Shown: positions 22,901-35,000 of the stretch, in pieces | How the letters are laid out: each line of letters starts with the position of its first letter | Numbering within the stretch: the first letter of the stretch is position 1 | NCBI GenBank assembly: GCA_030704615.1 | Contig: CM060731.1 | Coordinates: 29,760,001 to 29,824,000 of the forward strand | DNA length: 64,000 nucleotides | Origin: Takakia lepidozioides | Lineage: Eukaryota > Streptophyta > Takakiopsida > Takakiales > Takakiaceae | Direction of reading: 5' to 3' | Notes under the pieces: generated by a model | Database searches by the model: none | Told to the model about the DNA's origin: nothing | Seen by the model: only the letters and a program-made list of their open reading frames with translations | Program-made: the position numbers and the translations under genes

Positions 22901-25900
22901 TCACAGTTGGTAGATCATTATCAGAGATTTTGTGTTCAACTTCTAAATGCTCTGTTTTGATATGGCTCAAAACTTTTTCATTGAGAACGAAGTCTCACCC
23001 TTTATGCATGTTATCACTTACTATGTTCTTGAAGATCATTTTGTTCCACAAGCTAGAGAGGAAATCACATCAAGAAGAAATTTCTCACAGAGTACAGATA
23101 TTCCACAGCCCGTTCAGGGTTGTTGAAAGCGGCACGCAATGCCCGCACAACAGTATCTCGATCCCAGCTACCTCCACCCATGTCCATAATCTGCTGAACG
23201 GTTTGCTCCAGATTAGTCCCAGCCACCAAATTTGAAGCAGCCTGCCCGTAAACATCCCCAACAGCCCTGCAACAACAGATTCCAAATCTTTAGTGCCACA
23301 AAATGCGACAGGGGATCCTTCACAGTGAACACCCAGGCCACTTTGAGCCACCGGTCCAACTCACTACATACCTAGGTATACTCGAGATTAATTTCTTTGC
23401 TCACAGCTGCTGTCATGTTCCCCGGGAGAGCGCCACTTACATTTGCTGCTATGAACAGCAGAATCTAACATGACCACGAGAGCTCTCTCTCTCTCTTTCC
23501 CAATGCCCAGAAGGCTACGACAAACAACGTCTTATGAGTACATTCTCTCTCCCCCCCCCCCCCCCAAAAGAAAACAGACTGATACTGATGCAATTGGCTC
23601 ATATCCACAAACCGTCACAGTTGAGAACATTTCAAGATGCTGTAAGGAAACACATACAATGAACCTCCAGCTGCTGGAGTTGGGGCTGCAGCAGGTGCAG
23701 GTGTCCTGTTTGTGGAACAAGAGGACCAGTCAGCTTTAAGCAGGACAGTTATCAGTATGGCTCTAGGTGAGAGTTCCAACTCCCCATGCAAGCAACAGCA
23801 ACAAGACATACTAATCCTTCATAATCGAACAAACTCTAAAGCTTAAGAGCGGTGCATTATATGTTACTGGATGGTGGAGTGACGACTTCCCACACCGAAG
23901 CAGAATGGACCTGTAGCAGCTTCAGCAGGTCTAAGTGTGACCACAATGACTGCAAGTCCCTGAAAGTCTCAACAACTGAAACATAGCATCGATAACAGAT
24001 TGTAGCCATCGAGTTGACAAAACAACAACACTTACAAGGAGACATGCTCAGCCGGAGATGCAGGGGCTGCAGGGCTTGGAGCAGGTGCTGGAGGGGGAGC
24101 AGCAGCAGGTGCCTAGAACGGGGATCACGCGAGTATTAATGATCATAAATACGGTACCAAGGGGAGATTAACTCTCTGCATAGCTCATTATCCTTGCTCA
24201 TCTGTACTAAAAGATATGTATCACTTGCACCGTCCTGAAGCCAAAAGGATTGACTTCACAAAGAGAGTGAATCTCCTTTTCCCAAAAGCAATCTTTTGAG
24301 ATCGTCAATTCACCATATGCCACATGCAATCAACAGCTTCTGTGGCCATTACACCCGAGAATGCACCTCAGGCCATTGAACCATACTAGACAAACAGTCC
24401 TCTTGCAAACAGGCCTTGCTGTGAGAATATTCATGAACAAGGTTATGTCCCTTGGTGACATAAATCCGCACATCCTCCATCACGTGTCAAAAGAACATAG
24501 CTACCATAACAAACAGCTGAATTCTAGTACAAAAGACTTAACTGTGTAGTTAGTTTCCAATAACTCTAACCTGTGCTTGTATTTCATTGAAGCAGTCAAT
24601 ATCCTTCAAAAACTGCCACAGTAACACACTTACTTGTGCAGTTCCAGATGATGACGGTGGCGGTGCAGCTGATGCCTTTGTCTGACAGAAAGAGATACCA
24701 AGTTCAATGTTATCCAGAGACTCAAGATAACAACCGTCGCAGCTAACCATATCACATACGAGTAGTTTGACATGAAAACAGAACTCAAGAATGATAGGGC
24801 ACAGCAAAAATCCATGGCCTGCCTTAAGTTGACACAGAAATAAGACAACCCTCCAGTAGCTATGATCAATTGGAAGACCAAACAACCTTGAAGGGCTACA
24901 GCAGTTCATCGATCCACTGGCAACCAGCTCATTACAATTGACAAGTAGACTTCCAAACTTTCTTCTTATTTAAGGGTTTCAACCCCTGCCTTTGTCTCCA
25001 ACACAGCATCAGTTTGAACGCATGAGCAGTGTCTTCATCTCTTAAGTCTGTAAAATAAGACCACAGTCTATTGTATGTCCGTCTGAGTCTGCTGAGCAAT
25101 GTACATTCACTACTGTAGAATGCATCTTCAATAGTGCATAAGCCTCACCTTGGTCAACATCACCACAAGAAATCCGTTTTCAGAGACCTTGTTGTCATGC
25201 ATGGTCGTGTCATCTTTAAGAACTTTTCCTTGATGAATCAGCAGCTGCTGCGCGCATGGAAAGGACTCCTTCCCCTGTGTGTTTTCTATCTGCCTCTTTA
25301 CGGAAATAACCTGACACAAGCAACTCATGATCATGTTGATTCTCCTCTATGTGCCAATGATGAACATTCTGAAAAACCATAGTTACGCCCTGTCAAATGC
25401 TGACTAAGGTGCATCAGCATAGCTTGTAAGGGTCATGACCTAATTCTTGCTTACAAGTCATGTGTTGAACCACTGTAATAGCAGAAGACTTTCACTTCCT
25501 CATTTCGCTCACCAGAGTATCCCTGTGGGTAATAGCGACCAGAACACTTTCTGATGAATGGACAAACCGTTTTTATGTTGGGACTGCTCCAAATGAAGAT
25601 TTTTAGAGACTACTACAACCAGTAACCTTCCATACAAAACTTTTGAAGAATAGTTATTGGTAATCAATGCTCATGTTTTTGCTTTTACAAGAGCTACCCT
25701 GCATATTTCAAAGACATCATCCAGCATTCATGCACTGGCTCAAAACTTTACTGCCACATGGTCGCATCCAGCCTCATTCTCACTATTCAACCTGACATAT
25801 CCAGCATATCACACCATGTCCTACTTAAAGAGGTCCCGAAAGAGCTTGCCGACCATGAAATGGAAAAACAAACGCTACAATTGAAAAAGATTGTCAATGG

Positions 25901-26564
25901 TCCAAACATGAAAGCAACTCACATAACCTAAAATTTGTGTTCGCAAACAGTGTCGATGCTCATTCAACCTCTCCAAAACACTGGACAACCTCCTTAACCC
26001 TAATGCCTACTAAAGTATCATTTCACCTTCTCCAACACTACCGAAACTTAAGCAGATGCATGACATACATACCAAACATGACCCCTACCTTCCAAATCCA
26101 TTTACTAGGAAAAGGACACTGCACAGCCGTCAAACAACTCCTCAGCTCTCAAGGACGTAAAGCCACTAACAGCACAGCCGTGAATTACCACAAACGGATG
26201 TAGACATACACCTTCATAATTCTCTGAAAATGGACGTCAATGTTCAAAAAGCACAAGCCTACAGAGCGCTTCCACCAGTCAACTTGGATGTCCAAAACAT
26301 GTAAGGTGCTGTGGATGTAGACGGATCACCCATACACAAGACCAGAAACTGCACAAACTCCTTCACTCACTGCGGTCACTTGCCACCTCCAGCTCCATAC
26401 GGAGAAGTTCGTTTGAACACGTTACATTTCTTTTGCAGTCGTCACACTACAGAAACCGAGGGTTGAGAAAGGGGGAGCAGAAAAGATGAGAGACATACAG
26501 TGTCAGTCGGACTGACGTCCAGATCAAAGTGATTTCCTTTTAGCGTTTTCACGGATATCTTCAT
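19994..26564 (-). CDS. RAD23: RAD23 ubiquitin receptor, complete, 13 exons, 398 aa
   Basis: Exons (minus): 26564-26499, 25310-25149, 24681-24634, 24112-24036, 23930-23896, 23685-23658, 23266-23089, 22609-22430, 21630-21562, 21195-21148, 20901-20792, 20390-20312, 20110-19994. The sum is 1197 nt, in phase. An N-terminal ubiquitin-like domain ([20 protein letters not shown]..., ...[12 protein letters not shown]) is followed by an Ala/Pro linker. Next come UBA1 ([18 protein letters not shown]...[14 protein letters not shown]), a second Pro/Ala linker, an STI1/XPC-binding domain ([39 protein letters not shown]) and UBA2 ([20 protein letters not shown]...NYLLEN), ending ANDFED. RAD23 shuttles ubiquitinated proteins to the proteasome and stabilises XPC/RAD4 in nucleotide excision repair. 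The small linker exons (23930-23658) are least certain. All domains are present, so it looks functional. Confidence 0.95.
23509..23548 (+). mobile_element. LINE 3'-end remnant in a RAD23 intron
   Basis: 'AAGGCTACGACAAACAACGT' followed by CTTATGAGTACATT copies the last ~38 bp of the LINE family with one or two changes. It is followed by a C-rich tract (about 23553-23567). CT-rich sequence on both sides prevents a clean call of the target duplication. Confidence 0.75.
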
Positions 26565-27810
26565 GCTGCTCCGATCCAAAGCGCCCCGCCGCGATGGCTG
26601 CGCAATACACACACAGATGCAAGTGCGAAAACAGGAGACAATGGCAGCAGAGCAAGGGTTTGCTTCACCCACGCTAGCTACGCTCACCTCAGGTAGCTCA
26701 TCCTCTAACCCCGGTTACGTACACACTTCACCACTAGAATCTTCTTTACCTTACCTACAAACTAATCCGCCGGCCCTTTTGTTTTATCACTAAATATTTT
26801 AATATAAATACAGTAAGTCTGGGCGTCATCATCATATGCAGCCGCCACGCAGCACCCAAACTTAGGAGCGAGTACTTAGTGGACTCTCACGATCGTCGAC
26901 CTCCACTGTGGCTCCATCATGTTCCCAACGACTGTCAGCTAAATTAGCTTGCCGCACAAAGTTGGAGCTTCATACGGTCTCATCAGTCCCTGCTGTAGCA
27001 ATCAACAAACATACATGTATGCTATTTCAGGCTGGCGCAGCTCTTCCGTGCAGATCCCCTGCTATTCGACTCTGCATGCTCTGACAGAAATCGAGAGCTG
27101 GAAGAGTGCACATGTTCGGTCATGTGGAACCCCAAGTTTCAAGAAGCAGCTCTCCCTTTCCACACTTGGTCGATCTTCTTACAATGTACCATTTATTCCA
27201 GAGGCAGGAACGATAGGTCTTGAGCACAATGTTGAGGCCTGCAGGTCAGAGTAAAACAGAACAGGCATGTTGGAAAGATCAACGTCAAAAAATGCTTCCC
27301 TGAAGAAAAAAACATTTAGACCTATACTCCCCTTGGGTGTGAATCCCAAAATGAAGCAAATATCGCGATAATGAACCTCTATGCACATTTGATGCTTTGT
27401 GTACATGGCGAATCTTTTATTGTAAGTTCGAAGCGATCTTTTTGTCAGGACAATGAAAGTGTTTCGAGGGACTCGGATACGCTGACGGAGTTCCAGTTTT
27501 CATTGCAGTTAGACTTCAACTTCTAGTTATTACTGGGATCACTTCCCACTTCCAGATTAGAAGGAACTTTTCCGCTGAAACAATTCAAGTTTTCTACGAT
27601 TCCGACTCTGGATGCCGCTCAGGTAAAGTGCTGATGCCGTCCCTCTCGACCTTGGTGAGACCTTGGGGTGCTTGCACTTTACTTCCTCTTGCTTTTTCAA
27701 GGACTCGGCCGCCTCCATCTGGACTGTAGAAAATAACGAGTCTACAATGAACCTTAAGATTCTTTCTCAGACTATGACGTCAACAGTGCTCCAACGTTAA
27801 GCAATATCAG
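26565..27810. other. Intergenic; RAD23 promoter side
   Basis: Nothing beyond the presumed RAD23 5' region is supported. Open frames on both strands (26563-27406) lack recognisable motifs. Confidence 0.45.
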
Positions 27811-28902
27811 CTAGAGCAAAGGTTGCTTGATAATGCAGTTTGTAAATTGAGAGCACGATCTACAGAAACTGTCATCTTTGACAGACAATTTACCACTCTT
27901 GCCTGGCGTCAAGTGCAACACTTGACGTTTTTCTTCCGTTGCTTGATTGAGTACTTTCCCTACTTCTGGAGAATAACTTGTGTGCCTTCCTCTTTGAAGA
28001 ACCTGATATGCTCTTCCTTCTGAATTAACCCTGTCATACGCCTGCAATATATACATCGTCAATTTCAGCTTCAATCCTAGTTCAAAAAGTTGATCAAAAA
28101 ATATATTCTCTTACCCGCCACCCTCTCCTCCCTCTTCCATCGACGATCAGCCTCTGTTGCTGTATATATCAATTGCCTATGAATCCTCCTGTACGGAGTC
28201 AAGGATGTATTCAAGATCATGTTTACATCTAGACAACACATGTATGCCTTGGAGATAAAGAACATTACCCTGCGTGCACGCACATACCTTTATTGCGTTA
28301 GAAAAATAACCACCTTTTGCACAGTCTTGTGCGAACAACATCCACTCATCCATGCTTTGCACATGGTGATCCGCCGAATCGGCTTGCGTCCCTTGCAATA
28401 ACTCACTGCGTACCATAATCTCGTATCTCAATGCCAGCTGGCTCTGGACTCACAGAACGAAGAATTACCTCTCAAACCATGTTTTCTAGCTCACACTGAC
28501 AAGGAATTCTCGGAATTGGTGAAAGCAAACTTCCATTCCTGGCATTTACGCTACAAATCAGAAGAGGAGAGTTACCGTTCCTAAGGTCCCCTTGAGATCC
28601 CCTCACTGACATCTGTTGAAGATACCACTTATTCAAATGGATGCTCAAGCAAAACAGAACCGGATAGGCATGTTTCAATGTAAACAAACCTCCAGATCAT
28701 AGGTATTGGCAAAGCAGGAAAGAAGGAACTGTAGAACAGCCAGCTCCTCTACCGGAGTTAATCCACTCATCGACGCCATGCATTCCGCAGCAACCGACCT
28801 CAGCATTGTTGCAGCCTGGTCTCTTTCAGTTAGATACAATCCAGCCTCCGGTAGGTTGAGCATACCTTGAGCCTTGCCGTCAGACATATCTGACAGCACC
28901 AT
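27811..28902 (-). CDS. Unidentified multi-exon gene
   Basis: Likely exons on the minus strand: 28902-28693 (open from ATG; donor gtttgt), 28437-28288 (acceptor ccag, donor gtatgt), a small one near 28155-28110, and 28041-27811 (acceptor tgcag, stop TGA/TAG at 27811). Peptide blocks are 'LTERDQAATMLRSVAAECMA' and 'EELAVLQFLLSCFANTYDLE'; 'SMDEWMLFAQDCAKGGYFSN'; and 'AYDRVNSEGRAYQVLQRGRH' with a basic, Ser/Lys-rich tail. Composition and splice signals look coding. I do not recognise the family, and the 5' end may lie further upstream. The exact joining of the middle exons is uncertain. Confidence 0.45.
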
Positions 28903-29836
28903 TAAATGGACACTACTCTAGAGTGCACTGAAACATTTATTGGAATGAGAGAGGCAAAATCATGGCCTTAGATTCCAACATTCTGCTTGAAAGTTTTCCT
29001 ACTTGTACCAGGTGATTGCCGCTGCGGATTGTGATGTATAGCGTAGAAGAAGAGATCATGAACCTTACAACATAGCTTTCTTCAAAATTACGAGCCATTC
29101 GCACAAACCAAGAATACTGCTCATGATGACTGCTGAAGGCTACATAAGTTCACCAGCGATCCCACTGCTCTCAGGCCACTGTAGACAAATTCTCATGTCA
29201 GGCAACCAGCTTCTCGTCTACTTCAAGCTCTCATTAGGCTTTGGTACTTGAGTTATGAGCGGGGATGAAAGATTCAAAATTGCCACCAGAAATATCTCGT
29301 TTCAGAGATTCGGAAGGATTGGCAACAAAAGTCATCTGCAGATGCTCCAGGAAGTTCGAAAATCAAGCACGGTTCGCTTGTACATTCATTTTCCTTACAT
29401 GACTCTGGTTTTCTAAGGCCTGCAGTCTTCAAGCATGAATTAAAGAGTACATGAACGTTGTTGTAGCAAACTAGAGGACTGGAGGGTAGACTGAGTGGAC
29501 ACGCATACATATTTTTATTTGTCGTAATGTAAGTATTTCGTCAAATGTCAACCAGACAAGAAGGTTACAGAACCTGTACAGTGGATGCCATGAAGACAGT
29601 TTTCTGAATTGTGTAATGGTATGGTAAACTCTGGTTGGTGTTGGTGTGCCCTCACAGGAAGTAACCACGCCTGAGGCGCCAAGCACAAGGCTCACGGGAG
29701 GCCAACAAGCAGGGAAGGGGAAGAAGAAGCTTTACAAGTCTCAAGGAAATTTCTTACAACCTGATGGAATTTAGAATGACTGTGATGATGGATTGGAACG
29801 TGATTTCTATGAGACAATAATAGAAGAAAATTTTGT
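28903..29836. other. Intergenic between unidentified gene and F-box gene
   Basis: No convincing gene. The part from about 29664 to 29836 is the 3' flank of the F-box gene and is duplicated at about 31498-31690. Confidence 0.45.
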
Positions 29837-30928
29837 CTAGACTTTTGCACCTAAACTAAGACCCCCTCTAACTGGTATTTGAGGTGGAAAGGAATCCTGA
29901 GGGCCGGATGTCCAGGTGTCTTGCTTCATGTCATATGTCGTCACAATTACTTCTAGTGGTTCTGAAGAATTTTCTCTGCTGCCGAAGTATATGAGATTGT
30001 CAATGCTCACCACTGTGAATGTGAAGATGTTCCAACTAAGCTTTCTTGCAATCTCCACCCACTCTGCAGTCGTTGTAGAACATTTGAACTCCCACACACA
30101 CATGATGGATGAGATAGACATGGAACCATGATGGACAGCCCCAACAAGCAATAGGCGCCCGCCACTCACTACAAGGAATGGACCATCTACAAGGTAACCC
30201 CCATTCAAATCAGGGATCCGTATATCAACTGTAGTCCACACACCGCTGCCAATGTCCCAAGCCATCAAAATATAGTGAGGCAGCGCTACTCTATAAAGTA
30301 GAGAAAAGAGAGTGGGGCCACATATCACACTTTCTATAAAATAGTACCAATCACTAACTGTGGGCATCTTTCCAGACTCGGTCCAACATTCGCAAACTGA
30401 GTCATAGATGTGTGCTCTCCAAAGATCCGTCTAGTCCTTTGATATCAGAATGACCTTGTAGCTGTTGGTGCATCTATTCACCATCAGATTTACGCTTTGC
30501 ACTTCGAAGTGTGTTGGTGTGTGAGGCGGGGCAGGCAATTGTCTGGAAGTGTTCAAGAGAGGATTGTACACAATCCATGATACCCCCTCATCATCGCCCT
30601 CGTCCGATATGCAAAATAAGCCCCCATTTGCGGCACAAGCACGAGCCGCGTAGCGTGCATTATCTTTGGAGAATTTGAGGCCGATCTTGTGCCACCGTCG
30701 AGTTGTGAGGGCATACAACATGCAACCTAGCTGTCTGTCGAACGATAAGACGTAGGACACTTCGTGAAGAGGGAGCTGCTGACAGAGTTGCTGGAAACTA
30801 GCAGTAGATGGGAGGGCATTCCACAATTTGCAAACCGACTTAATGCGGACAAGACTTCGATATGGCAAAAGGGCCAACACTACCGTCACTAACTCGAAAG
30901 GGAGCATGCTCCAAATCTCCTCCTCCAT
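29837..30928 (-). pseudogene. F-box/kelch-like protein gene with one in-frame stop
   Basis: One uninterrupted minus-strand frame of 364 codons carries a single TAG at 30433-30431. The N-terminal F-box is clear (IWSMLPFELVTVVLALLPYR...KSVCKLWNALPS), residues about 4-42. A kelch/F-box-associated beta-propeller region follows, with repeated pieces such as 'GGRLLLVGAV', 'EWVEIARKL' and 'YDMKQDTWTSG'. F-box proteins give SCF ubiquitin ligases their substrate choice; the C-terminal propeller would bind the target. The stop would leave 165 residues (F-box plus start of propeller). It may be a recent pseudogene, a truncated functional form, or a sequence error. A partial second copy of its 3' end lies at 31498-32027. 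Confidence 0.8.
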
Positions 30929-31497
30929 ATTGCAGGGGACAGAGGCCCTGGCAATATCACATACTTTCTAACCAACGATTCTTCAACTTACCCAAAACCA
31001 AAAAGTCTTGTTTTAGTGAGATGAACTGGGAAGACTTGACGAATGAATGAAGACGGATGAATGAACGACCCCATGCTTTCATCGACGAGTCGGCTTCCAT
31101 CCACGTTCGAAATCCGGAGGAATGTTCTTCCGTATGGATGATTTCTCTCATCCGTTTAGCGCGCTCTCTCTCTCTCTCCCCCTCTCCTCGGGAGGAGAGA
31201 ATGGGATTCTTTGAACTCTGTTGAGAAGGAATGTCATACTGCAGTTCGCATGGCAACTTGCTTTGGGTTTTCTGGCCCATACCACTTTCAGGATCTGCAG
31301 TGTCACTTTGGCATGCATTGGCATATGGCAGCCGAATACACGAATACACCCGGCTGTGCATGGATCGTCGACTAAAACCACAAGAGGTGAGTTTTAGGAG
31401 ACTGCGGTAAAAAGAAGGCTTAGTTGGAAGACATATGCATGACCACAGCAAGTTCATGGACAGCTTTTGGAAAACAAATAACTTTCAATTAAAAGTA
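30929..31497. other. Upstream region of the F-box gene
   Basis: Promoter side of the F-box gene, with a short (CT)n tract at about 31165-31180. A 166-codon open frame on the minus strand has no recognisable domain and is probably chance. Confidence 0.4.
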
Positions 31498-32027
31498 ACC
31501 AAGCCATGAGGCGCCAAGCACAAGCCATGGGAGCCCAACAAGCAGGGAAGGGGATGAAGAAGCTTTCCAAGTCTCAAGGAAAGTTATTACAAACCGATGG
31601 AATTCACAATGACTGTCAAGATGGACTGGAACCTGTTCTATGAGACAATAAAAGAAAGGCTTGTCTATACTTTTGCACCTACACTAAGACTCCCGCTAAC
31701 CTAGCTTAATAACTGGTAACTGAGGCGGAAAGAAAGAAATCATGAGGGGATGTCCATGTGTCTTGATTAATGTCATATATCCCAACTACTTGTGGATTTG
31801 CAGAAAAACTTTCCCTGCTCCAAAAGAATAAGAGATTGTCCTGGCTCACCACTTTCAAACAGAAAGTGGCCAAACGAGTATTTGCAATCTTCAGCCATAT
31901 TGCCGTCGTTGTAGAACCATTGAACTCCCACACGGCGGTGATGGGTGAGATGGGTGAGGTAGAGAAACCTGCATGACCAACAAGCAATAGGCGCCCCCTA
32001 CTCTCTACAAAGAATGTATCGTGCACC
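31498..32027 (-). pseudogene. Partial tandem duplicate of the F-box/kelch gene 3' end
   Basis: 'RGRLLLVGHAGFSTSPISPI', 'VWEFNGSTTTAIW' and 'YDINQDTWTSP' parallel 'GGRLLLVGAVHHGSMSISSI', 'VWEFKCSTTTAEW' and 'YDMKQDTWTSG' of the gene at 29837-30928. The 3' flank is copied too: 'GAGGCGCCAAGCACAAG' and 'AACAAGCAGGGAAGGGG' occur near 29670-29720 and 31509-31553. The copy stops abruptly near 32027, where gypsy sequence begins, so it was cut by a retroelement insertion or rearrangement. Confidence 0.8.
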
Positions 32028-35000
32028 TAAGCATCGTGCCACAACATACATCGATGTCCAACCACACTTCCTAGCATATAGTCCTAGAAAGCCACGCCAC
32101 AATCGCCCCCCTAGCTGGTGATTAGGTCCCTCTAACACCGGATAGCTTGCAAGTATTCATCCCAATAAGATCATCGTTTGGTCTTCAATCGCACAAGTCC
32201 CAACACCTGAAGTCTATAGATCAAGAGGCCGGGTGCAAACGTAGCCCCATCGTTAGTCGCCTTCATGCAATCCATGATCTTCAGTTGAGTATCCATGGCA
32301 TTGAAGCCCCAGTAGCTAGACCTTGGATCACTTGTTCGCCTCTCCATTGTCATGCCCACTACCTCTGTCCAAGGCATCGTGGACACAACCATTCTCCGAT
32401 AGGAACTTCCTCAAGTGGCGGTGTCATGCATCCCGTGTGCCACCCCCTTGAGCATTTGTCAAACACCAACATGGTTGCGGCGCCACTAGCATGCCCACAT
32501 AGCATGCAACGCAACCCTGCAAGTACCACTGCAAGATTGGAATCTATCCTCCCATCCACATGTGGAAGGTGACATGGCGCACAATTGCGCACATGGTCCT
32601 TTCATACCATGTCATCTCGACCCTCCTGAATCAACACTCCTGAAGGCAACACCTCTCTGACCCTTAAAATCACACGTCCTGCTGTGACATCCAAGGTCGT
32701 AGGCGCTGTCTGCTGCAAATACACATAGTCCCCAGGGTGAAAACGCCAAACACTTGGCCGATATCTCCCTCCACGTATAGTGGCGTACCTCAATGTGTCT
32801 CGGTGTTGGGCAATAGCAAGGTTCTCAAAAGTCATAGGCATGACTCTCTTGAACAACTCTGCCCGTTAGGCACATGCTTGTGTCCACACATCCGGATCAT
32901 CAAGGTTGAGAACTATTGCAGCCTCCCTGCAAATAGATGCAGGCAAATCCGGCTCTCGGCCGAAGAGAAGAAAGTAAGGTGAGAAGAAGGCAAGTGAAGC
33001 TTGTTTGCGTGAACCTAAAGCCCATAGCTAGCCAAGGCAGTTGAAGATCCCAATCTCCTAGGTGTCCCTTCTGCAAACCGTACTTGCGCAAACCTCTCTT
33101 GACTGTCTAAACAACTCTCTCCGCCAAGCCATCAGCCTCGGGATGATCCCCGAGAAGTAGTGCGGTGATCTATCAAGGCTTGCTCACACAAAGCCTGAAA
33201 CTCCCCCAAGAACTCTCTCCCCTGGTCCGTGAATACCTCGGCTGGAGCACCAAAATGGCTAAGCACTCGATCTAAGAATGCATACGAAGCCCCCTCACTT
33301 GCCTTATCAGGCAATGCCACCAGTTCAATCCATTTGGAGAAGTGTTCCACCATCACCAACACATACTTGTTATGGCGAATCGTCAATGGCAGTGGGCCTG
33401 CGAAGTCAAGACTCCAACGATAGCCCAAACCCATAATGGGTAAATGATGCAATTGTGGAGTAGAGGCGTTGAAAGAAGCCCGCACTCTATCACACACCAT
33501 GCACCTTGCCACTAACTGTTGCACATCCGTGTGCATGCCCCGCCACCAATACTGCCCTTGCAGCAAACTATGAGTGCGCCGCACCCCAAAATGTCCCAAC
33601 TCCTCATGGGCATGGCGTACCAATCGCGCTCGTTGTGTTGGATAAGGCACAATCCTCACTCGTCCATCCTCCCATACCCGGAGTAGGTGAGTCCCCTCCC
33701 ACTTGAATCTCTTGGCTCGTTGTAGGACCCGATCTTTATCCTTAGCAGTCACACTGGTTGCTGTCTCTCAGGTACGAAGGTATGCCAACACTGCTGCATC
33801 TTCATGCACATCCTTAGCACCACCAAACTCCTCACTAGTCTCTGGATCGTCATGCACGCTATCTACATGACCAATCACATGGGATGGACCAGCTTGAGCT
33901 CCCATTGCTAGAATGCACAAAAAGGCTGATGCATGTCATCCTGGCACCATCTCCTCATCCGTCTCACCATGCTCGCTCGTGCATAGATTACGACTCAATC
34001 CATCTGCATCCCGATTGACAATACCGGCTCGATGCACCACCTGGAAGTCGTACTCTTGAAGCATAAGTGCTCATCGTGCAAGCTTCCCTCTAAGCTTGTC
34101 TGACTCCATCAACCACTTCAATGGTTGGTGATCCGTGACAAGGGTGAAGAGATTGCCATAGAGGTAGCATCTGAAATGTGCCACTGCCCATACCACAGCT
34201 AGACACTCCCCTTCATATGAACTATACTTTGCCTCGGCATCATTGTTCGAGCGGCTAGCATATGTCACTACGAACTCTCTTCCCTCATCATCCACCTGTA
34301 TGAGCATTGCTCCAATCCCCAGCATACTCCAATCCGTATGTAGCTGGAAAGACCGTCCCTTAATAGGCCGCCTCAGAATATGTGTAGAAATCAATCGAGC
34401 CTTGAGTTCCTCAAAGGCTTCCTCCTGCTCCTCATCCCATTGTCACTCGTGACCCACCTTGGTCAACTTGGTAAGAACCTTTGCAATGCTGCTAAATCCC
34501 TTGACAAACCATCGATAGTAGTTTGTCAATCCCATGAAAGCACGAACTCTGCTCACATCCATGGGGCGTGGAATGCATGCAATGGCCTCCACATTTATCT
34601 GTTGAACACCCAATCCTCCAGGGTATATCATGTGGCCCAGATACTCAATCTGATTGTGGAAGAACTTGCACTTTCTGGGGTGCAGTTTCAACCCGTGCGC
34701 TCTCAAGCGCTCAAACACCACCTGAAGGTGTCTCTTATGCTCCTCAACCGTAGCACTAAAGATGATGATGTCATCAATGTAGCACCGGATGAAGTGTAGC
34801 CCCGCGAGAATCCTATCCATGACTCTCTGAAACTCTGCAGGAGCATTCTTCAACCCAAACGGTGAGAACCGCCATTGGTACAAACATTCCTATGTTGGTC
34901 AATCCCCCAAAATGTCGTCTTTTGTTTGTTAGCCTCTTTGATTGGCAACTGGTGGTAACCGGATCGCAAGTCCAATGTGCTAAACACCTTTGCATGCCCA

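Noticed and set aside
30957-31457. 166-codon minus-strand ORF upstream of the F-box gene
   Set aside because: No domain, includes a simple-repeat (ER)n stretch from a CT microsatellite; probably chance.
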